From JAAZMA01 sp036720245 (lineage in GTDB: Bacteria > Bacillota > Clostridia > Tissierellales > Tepidimicrobiaceae): a stretch of DNA of 9,708 nucleotides. The notes beneath the pieces are model-generated. The model saw only the letters and a program-made list of their open reading frames with translations, ran no database searches and was not told the DNA's origin. The first letter of the stretch is position 1. Every line of letters begins with the position of its first letter. Location of the stretch: NCBI GenBank assembly GCA_036720245.1, contig DAIMNI010000073.1, positions 1 through 9,708 on the forward strand, written 5' to 3'. The translations under genes and the position numbers were made by a program. This document shows, piece after piece, positions 1-6,662 of this stretch.

Positions 1-891
1 ATTGTTCGGGAAAATTATTTTCCGAAATTTAAGGAAAAGTACTTGCCGTTTACAGGAGATTACAAGAAAGTAATATTAATTAACAATCTTTACTCTAGAG
101 TTATCAATTCATATTCAACAGAAATTATAAAGGATGTAAAAGTTGGAGATATTTTAGAAATAAAACTACCTGTTTATAAGGATGGATTGGAGAAATATGA
201 AAAATTTAAAGTAGAGGTTTCAGGTATAATGGATAATACTTATATTGCAACTCAAGACGGTGATCCTGAATTTTTAGGTGGACAAATAATTTTTAGAGAA
301 GATGATTATAAAGAATTAACTAATCAAAAAAATTATAATAAACTTTTTATTATGGTTGAAGACGGTGAACTGGAGCCTATTGAAGAAAAGATAGAACAAA
401 TAGTTAAAGACTATTCCTTCTCTTTAGTGGGCGGTAAAAATGAAGGTAAGAAATATATAATACTAACTTCAGAACAAAGATTAGATATCATATATCAGAT
501 TTTAATGATATTAATATTATCTGTAAATATCATTGTTATTGTGAGAAGTAATATTGTTTCAAGGACAAAAGAATTATCAATTTTAAGAGCAATTGGAATG
601 AATACTAGAGGTTTAAAAAAGATAATACTAGTTGAATCAGAAATATATGGTATTATTGCTTCCATATTAACTGCAATTTTTGGGATATATGATTATAATA
701 AAGGCATTTCAAGAATAAATAGTGTAAGTTTAGAAGCGGGTTTTACTCAAACTCTTTCTTATGGAATTCCTTTTAAGCAGATATTAATAGTTTTTATAAT
801 TTCTATCGCAATGTGTTTTATTTCAGTATATATTTCTAAAGATAAAATTGAAAATCTTAATATAACTGAAGGAATTTTAACAAGTGAATAG
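1..891 (+). CDS. ABC transporter permease, FtsX/MacB type, C-terminal part (5' end cut by window)
   Basis: The reading frame is open from base 1 to the TAA at 889-891 (296 residues seen), so the gene begins upstream. The TTG at 43 that could serve as a start lies inside the frame and is not a real start. Residues 1 to about 155 are soluble and charged, as expected for the extracellular domain of MacB/FtsX-like permeases. A hydrophobic helix follows at about 163-182, then the signature region SRTKELSILRAIG at 187-199. This is the cytoplasmic coupling segment that contacts the ATPase. Two more helices lie at about 213-231 and 260-278, and the tail KIENLNITEGI resembles the usual FtsX-domain end. 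The protein should sit in the cytoplasmic membrane and work with the ATPase encoded 96 bases downstream. Substrate cannot be read. Bacitracin-, lantibiotic- and lipoprotein-handling systems all use this fold. Confidence 0.85.
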   Translation: MVRENYFPKFKEKYLPFTGDYKKVILINNLYSRVINSYSTEIIKDVKVGDILEIKLPVYKDGLEKYEKFKVEVSGIMDNTYIATQDGDPEFLGGQIIFREDDYKELTNQKNYNKLFIMVEDGELEPIEEKIEQIVKDYSFSLVGGKNEGKKYIILTSEQRLDIIYQILMILILSVNIIVIVRSNIVSRTKELSILRAIGMNTRGLKKIILVESEIYGIIASILTAIFGIYDYNKGISRINSVSLEAGFTQTLSYGIPFKQILIVFIISIAMCFISVYISKDKIENLNITEGILTSE

Positions 892-921
892 TTAATTGAA
901 GAAGTTGAAAAATAAAAAGAA

Positions 922-941
922 ATAAGTAGGATATTACTTAT
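922..941. repeat. Short inverted repeat between permease and ATPase genes
   Basis: ATAAGTA (922-928) and TACTTAT (935-941) are perfect complements around a 6-base loop. No T-run follows, so it is not an ordinary terminator. It could be an operator, an mRNA stability hairpin or chance in AT-rich DNA. Confidence 0.3.
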
Positions 942-987
942 ATAACAAAAAGTTGATAATAATTGATGAGGGGTAAGGTAAGAAATT

Positions 988-1674
988 ATGAAAAAATTAA
1001 GAACAGACAATCTAAAGAAAATCTATGGAAAAGGAAAGAATGAAGTTCACGCACTAGATGGTGTAAGTATTGAAATAGAACCACATAAATTTACAGCTAT
1101 AATTGGTGCCAGTGGATCAGGTAAGAGTACATTTTTACATTGTGCAGCAGGACTTGATAAACCAACTTCAGGAAAAGTATATTTAGATGATAGAGATATT
1201 TATAATTTAAATGATGATAGTTTATCAGAAATAAGAAGACAGGAGTTTGGATTCGTGTTTCAAAGCTATAACCTTATTCCTGTAATAAATGTATATGATA
1301 ATGTGATACTTCCAGCTTCAATAGATGGAAATAAGGTGGACAAACATTATATAAATGAGCTTATAGAAAAGTTCGGTTTAAAATCACAAATAGTGAAATT
1401 TCCAAATGAACTTTCAGGAGGACAACAACAAAGAGTTGCAATAGCAAGAGCTCTTTCAAACAAACCTTCTATAATATTTGCAGACGAACCAACGGGAAAT
1501 TTAGATTCAAAGACAACTAAGGAGGTAATGGATATATTTAAAATATGCGTAAAAGAATTTAATCAAACTCTAGTTATGATAACTCATGATGATAGGATAG
1601 CAGAAACGGCAGATAGAATAATAACTATAAGTGATGGGAAGATAATTAAGGATTCAAAAAGTTTAAGTAATTGA
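988..1674 (+). CDS. ABC transporter ATP-binding protein (LolD/MacB-like)
   Basis: This 228-residue protein is a complete nucleotide-binding subunit, the usual length for the LolD/MacB/FtsE-like group. Visible motifs are Walker A GASGSGKST (40-48), Q-loop Q92 in VFQSYNL, signature LSGGQ (142-146), Walker B IIFADE (162-167) followed by PTGNLD, and the switch histidine H200 in ITHD. All catalytic residues are present. The ATG at 988 is preceded by TAAGGTAAG (974-982) at a good distance, with a second GAGGGG slightly further up. It follows the FtsX-type permease in the same direction, so the two very probably form one transporter, with the ATPase on the cytoplasmic face powering the permease. The permease-then-ATPase order is the reverse of BceAB. 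No terminator is visible after the TGA. Confidence 0.93.
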   Translation: MKKLRTDNLKKIYGKGKNEVHALDGVSIEIEPHKFTAIIGASGSGKSTFLHCAAGLDKPTSGKVYLDDRDIYNLNDDSLSEIRRQEFGFVFQSYNLIPVINVYDNVILPASIDGNKVDKHYINELIEKFGLKSQIVKFPNELSGGQQQRVAIARALSNKPSIIFADEPTGNLDSKTTKEVMDIFKICVKEFNQTLVMITHDDRIAETADRIITISDGKIIKDSKSLSN

Positions 1675-1740
1675 GGTATCCCGATTAAAAAACAAAATAT
1701 AAGAAATAAGCTAAAATAATAATTCAAATAAAATTTTAAT

Positions 1741-1812
1741 ATATCTGCACTTTTTAAAGTGATAAATAATAACCCGGGCAAAAATGTAGCTATTGCAACT
1801 CATGGCACTTGA
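1741..1812 (+). pseudogene. Probable remnant of a histidine phosphatase (phosphoglycerate mutase-like) gene
   Basis: Frame 1 here reads a short stretch containing NPGKNVAIATHGT (1771-1809), followed by TGA. It has the look of the region around the second catalytic histidine of histidine phosphatases, where a GKNV(A/L)IV(S/T)HG pattern is typical; the histidine codon is 1801-1803. Upstream in the same frame the residues ALFKVI before it fit the preceding helix, but stop codons lie at 1717-1722 and 1729-1731. There is no start, no ribosome binding site and no N-terminal catalytic RHG motif. I read it as a decayed fragment left by deletion or rearrangement between the ABC genes and metS. It is short enough to be coincidence. 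Confidence 0.35.
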
Positions 1813-1862
1813 GTATATTAAAGAGATTGAAATTAAATAATATAAGGGGAGGAATAATAATA

Positions 1863-1891
1863 TTTACTTTAGTTACAATATAGAATATAAT
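1863..1891 (+). promoter_or_regulatory. Promoter of the T-box/metS transcript
   Basis: TTTACT (1863-1868) and a perfect TATAAT (1886-1891) are separated by 17 bases, the ideal sigma-A spacing. Transcription would start near 1898, just before the first strand of T-box stem I, so the promoter and the RNA structure agree with one another. Confidence 0.65.
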
Positions 1892-1897
1892 AATATA

Positions 1898-2176
1898 AAT
1901 GCAAAGAAAAGGAAAGTAACTTTAAGAATACTTTTACAGAGAGTTCCAGCTGGTGAGAAGGAGCAAGGGATATTAAAGTGAAAATGGCCTTGGAGCAGTG
2001 CACCGAGATCTTAGGATTTAGGCTGCAATGGGTTCACCCATTATAGTGATAGAGTATAATTGCAATTTTGTAACGTACTCGATAAGGCTTATATCGTGAG
2101 GTATAAGTAAATTAGGATGGTAACGCGAAGGCTAACTCTCGTTCCTAAGAATTATTCTTAGGTTGAGAGTTTTTTT
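1898..2176 (+). ncRNA. T-box riboswitch, tRNA-Met specific, controlling metS
   Basis: The leader shows the T-box elements in order. The stem I base AAGG (1909-1912) can pair with CCTT (1988-1991). AGTA follows at 1915-1918, then AGAGAG (1938-1943), and an apical stem GTTCC/GGAGC (1943-1947 with 1960-1964). The specifier codon ATG lies at 1984-1986 in the context GTGAAAATGGCC. A hairpin AATGGG-TTCA-CCCATT occupies 2027-2042. The antiterminator carries TGGT (2118-2121) followed by AACGCG. TGGT pairs with ACCA, as expected for the 3' end of tRNA-Met (discriminator A). TTAGGA (2112-2117) pairs with TCCTAA (2143-2148) to build the antiterminator, which excludes the terminator. By family knowledge, uncharged tRNA-Met stabilises the antiterminator and switches metS on. 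The T-box core differs by one base from the ACCGCG form. Confidence 0.93.
2134..2176 (+). terminator. Intrinsic terminator of the metS T-box
   Basis: AACTCTC (2134-2140) pairs with GAGAGTT (2165-2171), and CCTAAGAA (2144-2151) pairs with TTCTTAGG (2155-2162) across a TTA loop. A small internal loop separates the two stems. A T-run at 2170-2176 follows. Bases 2143-2148 are shared with the antiterminator, so the two structures compete. The ATG at 2163 lies inside this hairpin and is not a start codon. Confidence 0.92.
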
Positions 2177-2207
2177 ATTTATATTTTTAAATATTAGGGG
2201 GGATAGT

Positions 2208-3836
2208 ATGAAAATTTTTATTGGAGGAGCATGGCCCTATGCTAATGGATCCTTGCATATAGGACATATAGCAGCATTGTTGCCAGGAGATATCATAGCA
2301 AGATATTTTAGAGCAAAAGGTGAAGAAGTATTATATGTATCAGGGAGTGATTGCCATGGTACATCCATATCTATAAGGGCTAAAAAGGAGAATATAAGTC
2401 CTAAGGAAATCACCAATAGATATCATAATGAGTTTAAATATTGTTTTGACAAGTTGGGATTTTCTTATGACATATACCTTAGGACAGATGATGAATATCA
2501 TAAAAAGCAAGTTCAAGAAATTATTACAATATTATATAATAATGGGCTAATATATGAAAAAGAAGTGGAACAACTTTTTTGTGAAAAATGTAATCAGTTT
2601 TTAGCAGATAGATTTATTGAAGGTATTTGTCCTGTGTGTAAGGGTATTGCTAGAGGAGATCAGTGTGATATTTGTTCTACTATTTTGGATCCACTTGAAC
2701 TTGAGAGTAGAAAATGTAAAATTTGCGGTAGTGAGCCAGTAGTTAAAAGTACAAAACAGTTATTTTTTAGACTATCTAAATTTGAAAAAGAACTAGGAAT
2801 TCATCTTGGGAAAAGTAGAAAAAATTGGAGGATAAATGCAGTTAATAATTCGGAAAGATATTTAAATGAAGGACTAAGAGATAAAGCAATATCAAGGGAT
2901 CTTCCCTGGGGTATTGACATACCTATTAAAGGGTATGAAGATAAAAAGGTATATGTATGGATAGATGCAGTATTAGGTTATTTAACATTATCTAAGAAAT
3001 GGGCATTAGATAACAATAAGAGTTGGAGAGAATTTTGGAATGATAAAGCTATGTCCTACTATGTTCATGGAAAAGATAATATTCCATTCCATTCAATAAT
3101 CTTGCCTGCATTATTAAGTGGTTTTGGGGTTAATAAACCCCCAGATAAAATTATTTCTAGTGAATATGTAACTTTAGAAGGAAAGAAAATATCTACCAGT
3201 AATAATTGGGCAGTGTGGATTCCTGATGTAATTGAAAAATACAATATCGATTCATTAAGATATTTTTTCATAGCAAATGGTCCAGAAAAAAGGGATACGG
3301 ATTTTTCATGGAGAGAATTTATCAATAGAAATAATGGTGAATTATTAGGTGTATATGGTAACTTGGTAAATAGAACCTTAGTATTTGTGAAAAAATATTA
3401 TGAGAATAAAATACCAGAAGGCGAAATAGATACACATATAAAAGTAGAAATTGAACTTTTATATGAAAAAGTTGGTGAACTTATTGAAAAGGGAGATTTA
3501 AAAATAGCTATAGATGAAATTTTTAATTTTATAAGGAGTATAAATAAATATTTTGACGAAAAAACTCCTTGGATTACCATAAATACAGATAAGGATGAAT
3601 GTACAAACACCATTTATACTTGTCTAATATCTATAATAAATATAGCTAATTTATTGCACCCATTCTTACCTTTTTCATCAGTTAAAGTGAAAAACTGGCT
3701 AAATCATGATGTAGAAACTTGGGGATATGCTGACTTAGAAATAGGAACTAAAATAGAGGATTTTGATATTTTATTTGAGAGATTAGATAAGGAAATAATA
3801 GCGAAAGAACTAAGTAATCTGGGCGGCAATTATTAA
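2208..3836 (+). CDS. metS: Methionine--tRNA ligase, archaeal/eukaryotic-like class
   Basis: The enzyme charges tRNA-Met with methionine in the cytoplasm. The start is ATG 2208, not the in-frame ATG at 2163 that lies in the terminator: AGGGGGGAT (2196-2204) sits just ahead and the protein begins MKIFIGGAWPYANG as class Ia MetRS do. It has 542 residues: HIGH at 17-20, four zinc CxxC pairs (125/128, 141/144, 153/156, 170/173), YVWIDAVLGY (249-258), GKDNIPFH (288-295) and the second signature as KISTS (327-331) instead of KMSKS. The anticodon-binding helical domain follows, starting near RNNGELL. There is no C-terminal Trbp111-like tRNA-binding domain, which makes it shorter than E. coli MetG. 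GKDNIPFH and the RNNGELLGVYGNLVNR stretch resemble archaeal and eukaryotic cytosolic enzymes more than the usual Bacillus type. The T-box with AUG specifier confirms the amino acid. It may be a second MetRS alongside a standard one elsewhere. Confidence 0.93.
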   Translation: MKIFIGGAWPYANGSLHIGHIAALLPGDIIARYFRAKGEEVLYVSGSDCHGTSISIRAKKENISPKEITNRYHNEFKYCFDKLGFSYDIYLRTDDEYHKKQVQEIITILYNNGLIYEKEVEQLFCEKCNQFLADRFIEGICPVCKGIARGDQCDICSTILDPLELESRKCKICGSEPVVKSTKQLFFRLSKFEKELGIHLGKSRKNWRINAVNNSERYLNEGLRDKAISRDLPWGIDIPIKGYEDKKVYVWIDAVLGYLTLSKKWALDNNKSWREFWNDKAMSYYVHGKDNIPFHSIILPALLSGFGVNKPPDKIISSEYVTLEGKKISTSNNWAVWIPDVIEKYNIDSLRYFFIANGPEKRDTDFSWREFINRNNGELLGVYGNLVNRTLVFVKKYYENKIPEGEIDTHIKVEIELLYEKVGELIEKGDLKIAIDEIFNFIRSINKYFDEKTPWITINTDKDECTNTIYTCLISIINIANLLHPFLPFSSVKVKNWLNHDVETWGYADLEIGTKIEDFDILFERLDKEIIAKELSNLGGNY

Positions 3837-3887
3837 AATTAGTTGGATTTATTCTATTGATAATGGAATTCTTCAAGATAGAGATGG

Positions 3888-3912
3888 AGGACTATCACAA
3901 ATGGATAGTCCT
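3888..3912. repeat. Hairpin-forming inverted repeat downstream of metS
   Basis: AGGACTATC (3888-3896) and GATAGTCCT (3904-3912) form a perfect 9-bp stem with a 7-base loop. No T-run follows on the + strand, so a classic terminator is not supported. It could be an mRNA 3' end or processing structure for metS, or an operator. The rest of the 189-base gap holds the Nudix promoter and no convincing gene. Confidence 0.45.
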
Positions 3913-3977
3913 ACGCTATGAAGGTACATTTATTAAAATAATATTAAAAGAGCCAAAAAATATATTAAAGAAACTTC

Positions 3978-3995
3978 TTGAAACATACGTTTCAA
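3978..3995. promoter_or_regulatory. Palindromic operator candidate over the Nudix -35 box
   Basis: TTGAAAC (3978-3984), ATAC, GTTTCAA (3989-3995) is a perfect 7-bp inverted repeat covering the -35 element, where a repressor would block RNA polymerase. Its core AACATACGTTTC fits much of the Bacillus-type LexA consensus CGAACRNRYGTTYC, with 12 of 14 positions agreeing. The G of the GAAC half-site is replaced, however, so LexA control is only a possibility. Confidence 0.4.
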
Positions 3996-4006
3996 AACTA
4001 TATAAT
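3978..4006 (+). promoter_or_regulatory. Promoter of the Nudix gene
   Basis: TTGAAA (3978-3983) and a perfect TATAAT (4001-4006) are exactly 17 bases apart. Transcription would start near 4013, right at the ribosome binding site AAGGGGG (4013-4019), leaving a leader of only about 13 bases before the ATG at 4026. Confidence 0.7.
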
Positions 4007-4025
4007 AAATGTAAGGGGGTATTCT

Positions 4026-4487
4026 ATGGCAGATTATGTTAAAGAACTGAGAAAATTAACAGGCTCACGGCCAATTATTTTATGTGGTGCAGGAGTTATT
4101 GTAATAAATTCTAAGGGAGAAATATTATTGCAGCATAGAATAGATAATAGCTTATGGGGACTTCCAGGAGGTGCTGTAGAATTAGGAGAAACAGTAGAAC
4201 AAGCTGCTGTTCGGGAAGTTTTTGAAGAGACAGGGATAGAAGTCGAAAAATTAAAATTATTAGGGGTATATTCTGGACAAAATACCTATTATAAATATCC
4301 TAATGGAGATGAAGTATATTGGATTACTGTAGCTTTTACCAGTAACGAATTCAATGGTAAAATAAGGCCTGATAATTATGAAAGCAAAGAATGCAAATTT
4401 TTTAGTATAGAAGAATTACCAGAAAACTTAAATCCTATAGATAAATTGGTTATAGATGATTATTTGAAAGTGCAGATGAGATTTTGA
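4026..4487 (+). CDS. Nudix hydrolase
   Basis: This 153-residue protein is a small single-domain Nudix enzyme. Such enzymes hydrolyse nucleoside diphosphates linked to another group, such as oxidised dNTPs, ADP-ribose or dinucleotide polyphosphates. The Nudix box is complete: G49, E55, R63-E64, E67-E68, G70-I71 fit GX5EX7REUXEEXGU, so the metal site should be active. The start ATG 4026 (MADYVKELRKL) is chosen over an in-frame ATG at 3978 because AAGGGGG (4013-4019) lies 6 bases ahead of it and the upstream ATG overlaps the -35 box. The conserved N-terminal helix and RPIILCGAGVIV strand resemble general MutT/ADP-ribose-pyrophosphatase-like proteins of Clostridia. The substrate cannot be decided from sequence. 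It has its own promoter and probably does not depend on metS. Confidence 0.9.
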   Translation: MADYVKELRKLTGSRPIILCGAGVIVINSKGEILLQHRIDNSLWGLPGGAVELGETVEQAAVREVFEETGIEVEKLKLLGVYSGQNTYYKYPNGDEVYWITVAFTSNEFNGKIRPDNYESKECKFFSIEELPENLNPIDKLVIDDYLKVQMRF

Positions 4488-4629
4488 TAGTTATGGAAAA
4501 GATACAAAAAGTATTATTTTAAAAAGGAATGATGATAAAAGTGCTAAGCTATCATGGTATTTTCATAATAGATGAATATATGTGGGTTTATACATAGCAA
4601 ATTATGAATTAGTGAAGGGATGGTATGAG

Positions 4630-5079
4630 ATGAAATACTATTTAAGAAATATCACAGAAAAAGATAAAAATTTTATTTATAGTACAAAAAAGTCATCTAT
4701 TTATGATTATGTTCAGAAGATTTGGGGTTGGGATGAAGAATATCAAATTAAAGATTTTGAATCTAATTTTATTTTAGAAAACTTTAGAATCATTTTAGTA
4801 GAAGGTAAGGACATTGGATTTGTTCAAATAATTGAAAAGTCACTAAATATAAATATAACAGAAATTCATATCATCTCTGAATACCAAGGATACGGAATTG
4901 GAAGTAGTATAGTAAACCGCATTATTGAACAGGCATCCAATAATATGAAAACAGTCACAATTGGGTGTTTTATTGATAATTTTCGTGCAAAAGACTTATA
5001 CGAAAGATTAGGCTTTGAAGTGATAAAAGTAACAGATACACATTATGAAATGAAGTATCAACCTGAGAGGGTTAAATAG
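4630..5079 (+). CDS. GNAT family N-acetyltransferase
   Basis: This 149-residue protein transfers an acetyl group from acetyl-CoA to an unknown amine. The acetyl-CoA pyrophosphate loop is intact as QGYGIG (Q86, G89, G91) in the segment IHIISEYQGYGIGSSIV. The C-terminal NxxxAxxLYERLGF pattern (N117, A120, Y124, G128-F129) is typical of the fold. ATG 4630 (MKYYLRNITEKD) is preferred over the ATG at 4582 because GAAGGGA (4614-4620) precedes it at normal spacing and GNAT proteins commonly begin this way. It lies 142 bases after the Nudix gene with no clear terminator or promoter between, so it may be read through from the Nudix promoter. The acceptor (protein N-terminus, antibiotic, polyamine or other) is unknown. 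Confidence 0.87.
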   Translation: MKYYLRNITEKDKNFIYSTKKSSIYDYVQKIWGWDEEYQIKDFESNFILENFRIILVEGKDIGFVQIIEKSLNINITEIHIISEYQGYGIGSSIVNRIIEQASNNMKTVTIGCFIDNFRAKDLYERLGFEVIKVTDTHYEMKYQPERVK

Positions 5080-5168
5080 TTATATATCATTATATGCAAA
5101 AAAACAGGTATGAAAAATTTAAAGTTGAATTTGTTATTTTGTAAGATTACCGAAGTAAATACGGAATC

Positions 5169-5186
5169 CCACAATTTTAATCGTGG
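5169..5186. promoter_or_regulatory. Imperfect palindrome upstream of the helicase promoter
   Basis: CCACAATTTTAATCGTGG has CCAC/GTGG arms and an ATT/AAT inner pair. It sits immediately upstream of a possible -35 box at 5191, an activator-like position. It may be a regulator site or chance. Confidence 0.3.
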
Positions 5187-5190
5187 AAGG

Positions 5191-5219
5191 TTCAATGCAG
5201 GAATTTCTTTTATTACAAT
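5191..5219 (+). promoter_or_regulatory. Possible promoter of the nuclease-helicase gene
   Basis: TTCAAT (5191-5196), 17 bases, TACAAT (5214-5219). The -10 matches five of six consensus bases but the -35 only about three. Transcription would start near 5226, ahead of the ribosome binding site AAAGGA at 5239-5244. Confidence 0.35.
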
Positions 5220-5252
5220 TGAAAAAATTTTCTTAAATAAAGGACGGTTAAT

Positions 5253-6652
5253 ATGTCTAAGCAAATCAAAGTATCTGTAAGAAATTTAGTCGAGTTTGTA
5301 CTTCGCTCAGGAGATATAGACAATACTTTTGTAGGAAGCATTAGAGCAGTAGAAGGGACAAGGGCCCATCAAAAGGTGCAAAGTTCTTATGGGGAGGAAT
5401 ATACTCCAGAATATACATTAAAACATATACTAAATTATGAGGATTTTACCATAGAAATAGAAGGTAGGGCAGATGGGATTTTAATAGAAAATGAAAATAT
5501 AATAATAGATGAGATTAAAAGTACTATAAGGCCATTAGATGAAATAGATGAAGATTATAATCAGCTTCACTGGGCTCAAGGAAAATGCTATGGGTATATG
5601 TATGCAAAGGAAAACAAAATAGATAAATTAGAGGTTCAACTTACCTATTTCAATATTGAATTAGAGGAAACTAAGAAGTTTGTTAGATGCTACACCTTTA
5701 AAGAATTAGAGGAATTTTTTCTAGGGCTAATTAAGGAGTATATAGAGTGGGCAAATATGACTTTCTATTGGGAGATGGTTAGGGATGCAGCTATAAAAGG
5801 ACTTTCATTTCCTTTTAAAAACTATAGGAAAGGCCAAAGAAAATTGGCTGTTGCTGTTTATGAGACAATACTCAATGGGAAAAATCTTTTTGCTCAGGCT
5901 CCAACAGGTATAGGTAAGACCATTTCTACTATATTTCCTTCCATAAAAGCTATTGGTGAAGGTATTGCTTCTAAGGTTTTCTATTTAACGGCAAAGACCA
6001 TTACAAGGCAGGTAGCTTTAAATTCTATAAGTCAGATGATGGACAAAGGACTTAGAATTAAATCTATTGTTATTACTGCCAAAGAAAAAATATGTTTTAA
6101 TGAAGAAGTAAAATGTAATCCAAAGGACTGTCCTTATGCTAAAGGGCATTTTGATAGGGTAAATCAGGCGATAATGGATATATTGGAGAAGGAAGATATG
6201 CTGACAAGAGATATTATAGTTGAATATGCAAAATTTCATCAAGTATGTCCTTTTGAATTTTCTTTATATTTAAGTCTTTGGAGTGATGTAATTATATGTG
6301 ATTATAATTATGTATTTGATCCAAATGTAAGTTTAAAAAGGTTTTTTGAAGCAAATGGGAATGATTATATATTCTTAATAGATGAAGCCCATAATTTAGT
6401 AGATCGTTCTCGGGATATGTTTTCTGCAGAGATTACAAAGAAGCCATTTTTAAAATATAAAAGATTATTTAAAGAAGAATTTCCCAATATTTCAAAAGCT
6501 TTTAATAACTGTAATAATGCTATGAGTAAAATAAAAAGAGATCATATTTCTGATGAAGGTTTCTACTACCAAAAGGAGGAAATAACAGATCTTTATTCCC
6601 CGATAAATAGGCTTATAAAGGAATTGGAGCAATGGCTTGTAAATGAGAAAAA
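5253..6652 (+). CDS. PD-(D/E)XK nuclease fused to iron-sulphur XPD/DinG-type helicase, N-terminal 466 residues (runs into assembly gap)
   Basis: ATG 5253 follows AAAGGA (5239-5244) at good spacing. Residues 1 to about 170 look like a RecB/Cas4-type nuclease: H39 in GTRAHQ, D74 in GRADG, E87-x-K89 in IIDEIKST, and a Q/Y-rich helix around Q109-Y117. A superfamily 2 helicase follows: Q195 in YRKGQRKLA, Walker A QAPTGIGKT (215-223), four cysteines C281, C288, C293 and C332 placed like the XPD iron-sulphur cluster, and the DEAH box at 377-380. By family knowledge such enzymes unwind DNA with 5'-3' polarity, and the nuclease would cut or trim the unwound strand, suggesting a repair or recombination role. 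The frame reaches the Ns at 6653 and the protein clearly continues beyond them. Similar fused helicases of about 780 residues are, to my recollection, found in Clostridia. Confidence 0.9.
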
Positions 6653-6662
6653 NNNNNNNNNN
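6653..6662. other. Assembly gap (10 Ns)
   Basis: Ten undetermined bases interrupt the helicase gene. The left half ends two bases into a codon and the right half resumes on the third codon base. An intact gene therefore needs a true gap length divisible by three, including zero. The literal ten Ns would create a frameshift, so the N count is a placeholder. Confidence 0.98.

Noticed and set aside
1748..1761. CACTTTTTAAAGTG palindrome as a terminator for the ABC operon
   Set aside because: The stem is AT-rich with almost no loop and no T-run follows. It also falls inside the phosphatase-like remnant.
2163..2207. Longer N-terminus for metS from ATG 2163
   Set aside because: This ATG lies within the T-box terminator, has no ribosome binding site and adds residues before the conserved MetRS start.
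3857..4042. A 61-codon frame between metS and the Nudix gene
   Set aside because: No ribosome binding site, no recognisable motif. It runs over the hairpin, the Nudix promoter and the first Nudix codons in another frame.
4529..4597. A 22-codon frame after AAAAAGGA (MMIKVLSYHG...)
   Set aside because: The ribosome binding site is fair, but the frame is very short with no recognisable content. Probably chance or a relic.
5110..5280. A roughly 56-codon frame on the + strand and an opposing frame on the - strand upstream of the helicase
   Set aside because: No ribosome binding site at usable spacing and no family resemblance. Both overlap the helicase start and its possible promoter.
6018..6242. 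Minus-strand frames inside the helicase, metS and GNAT genes
   Set aside because: They are shadows of strongly supported + strand genes and lack motifs and ribosome binding sites.
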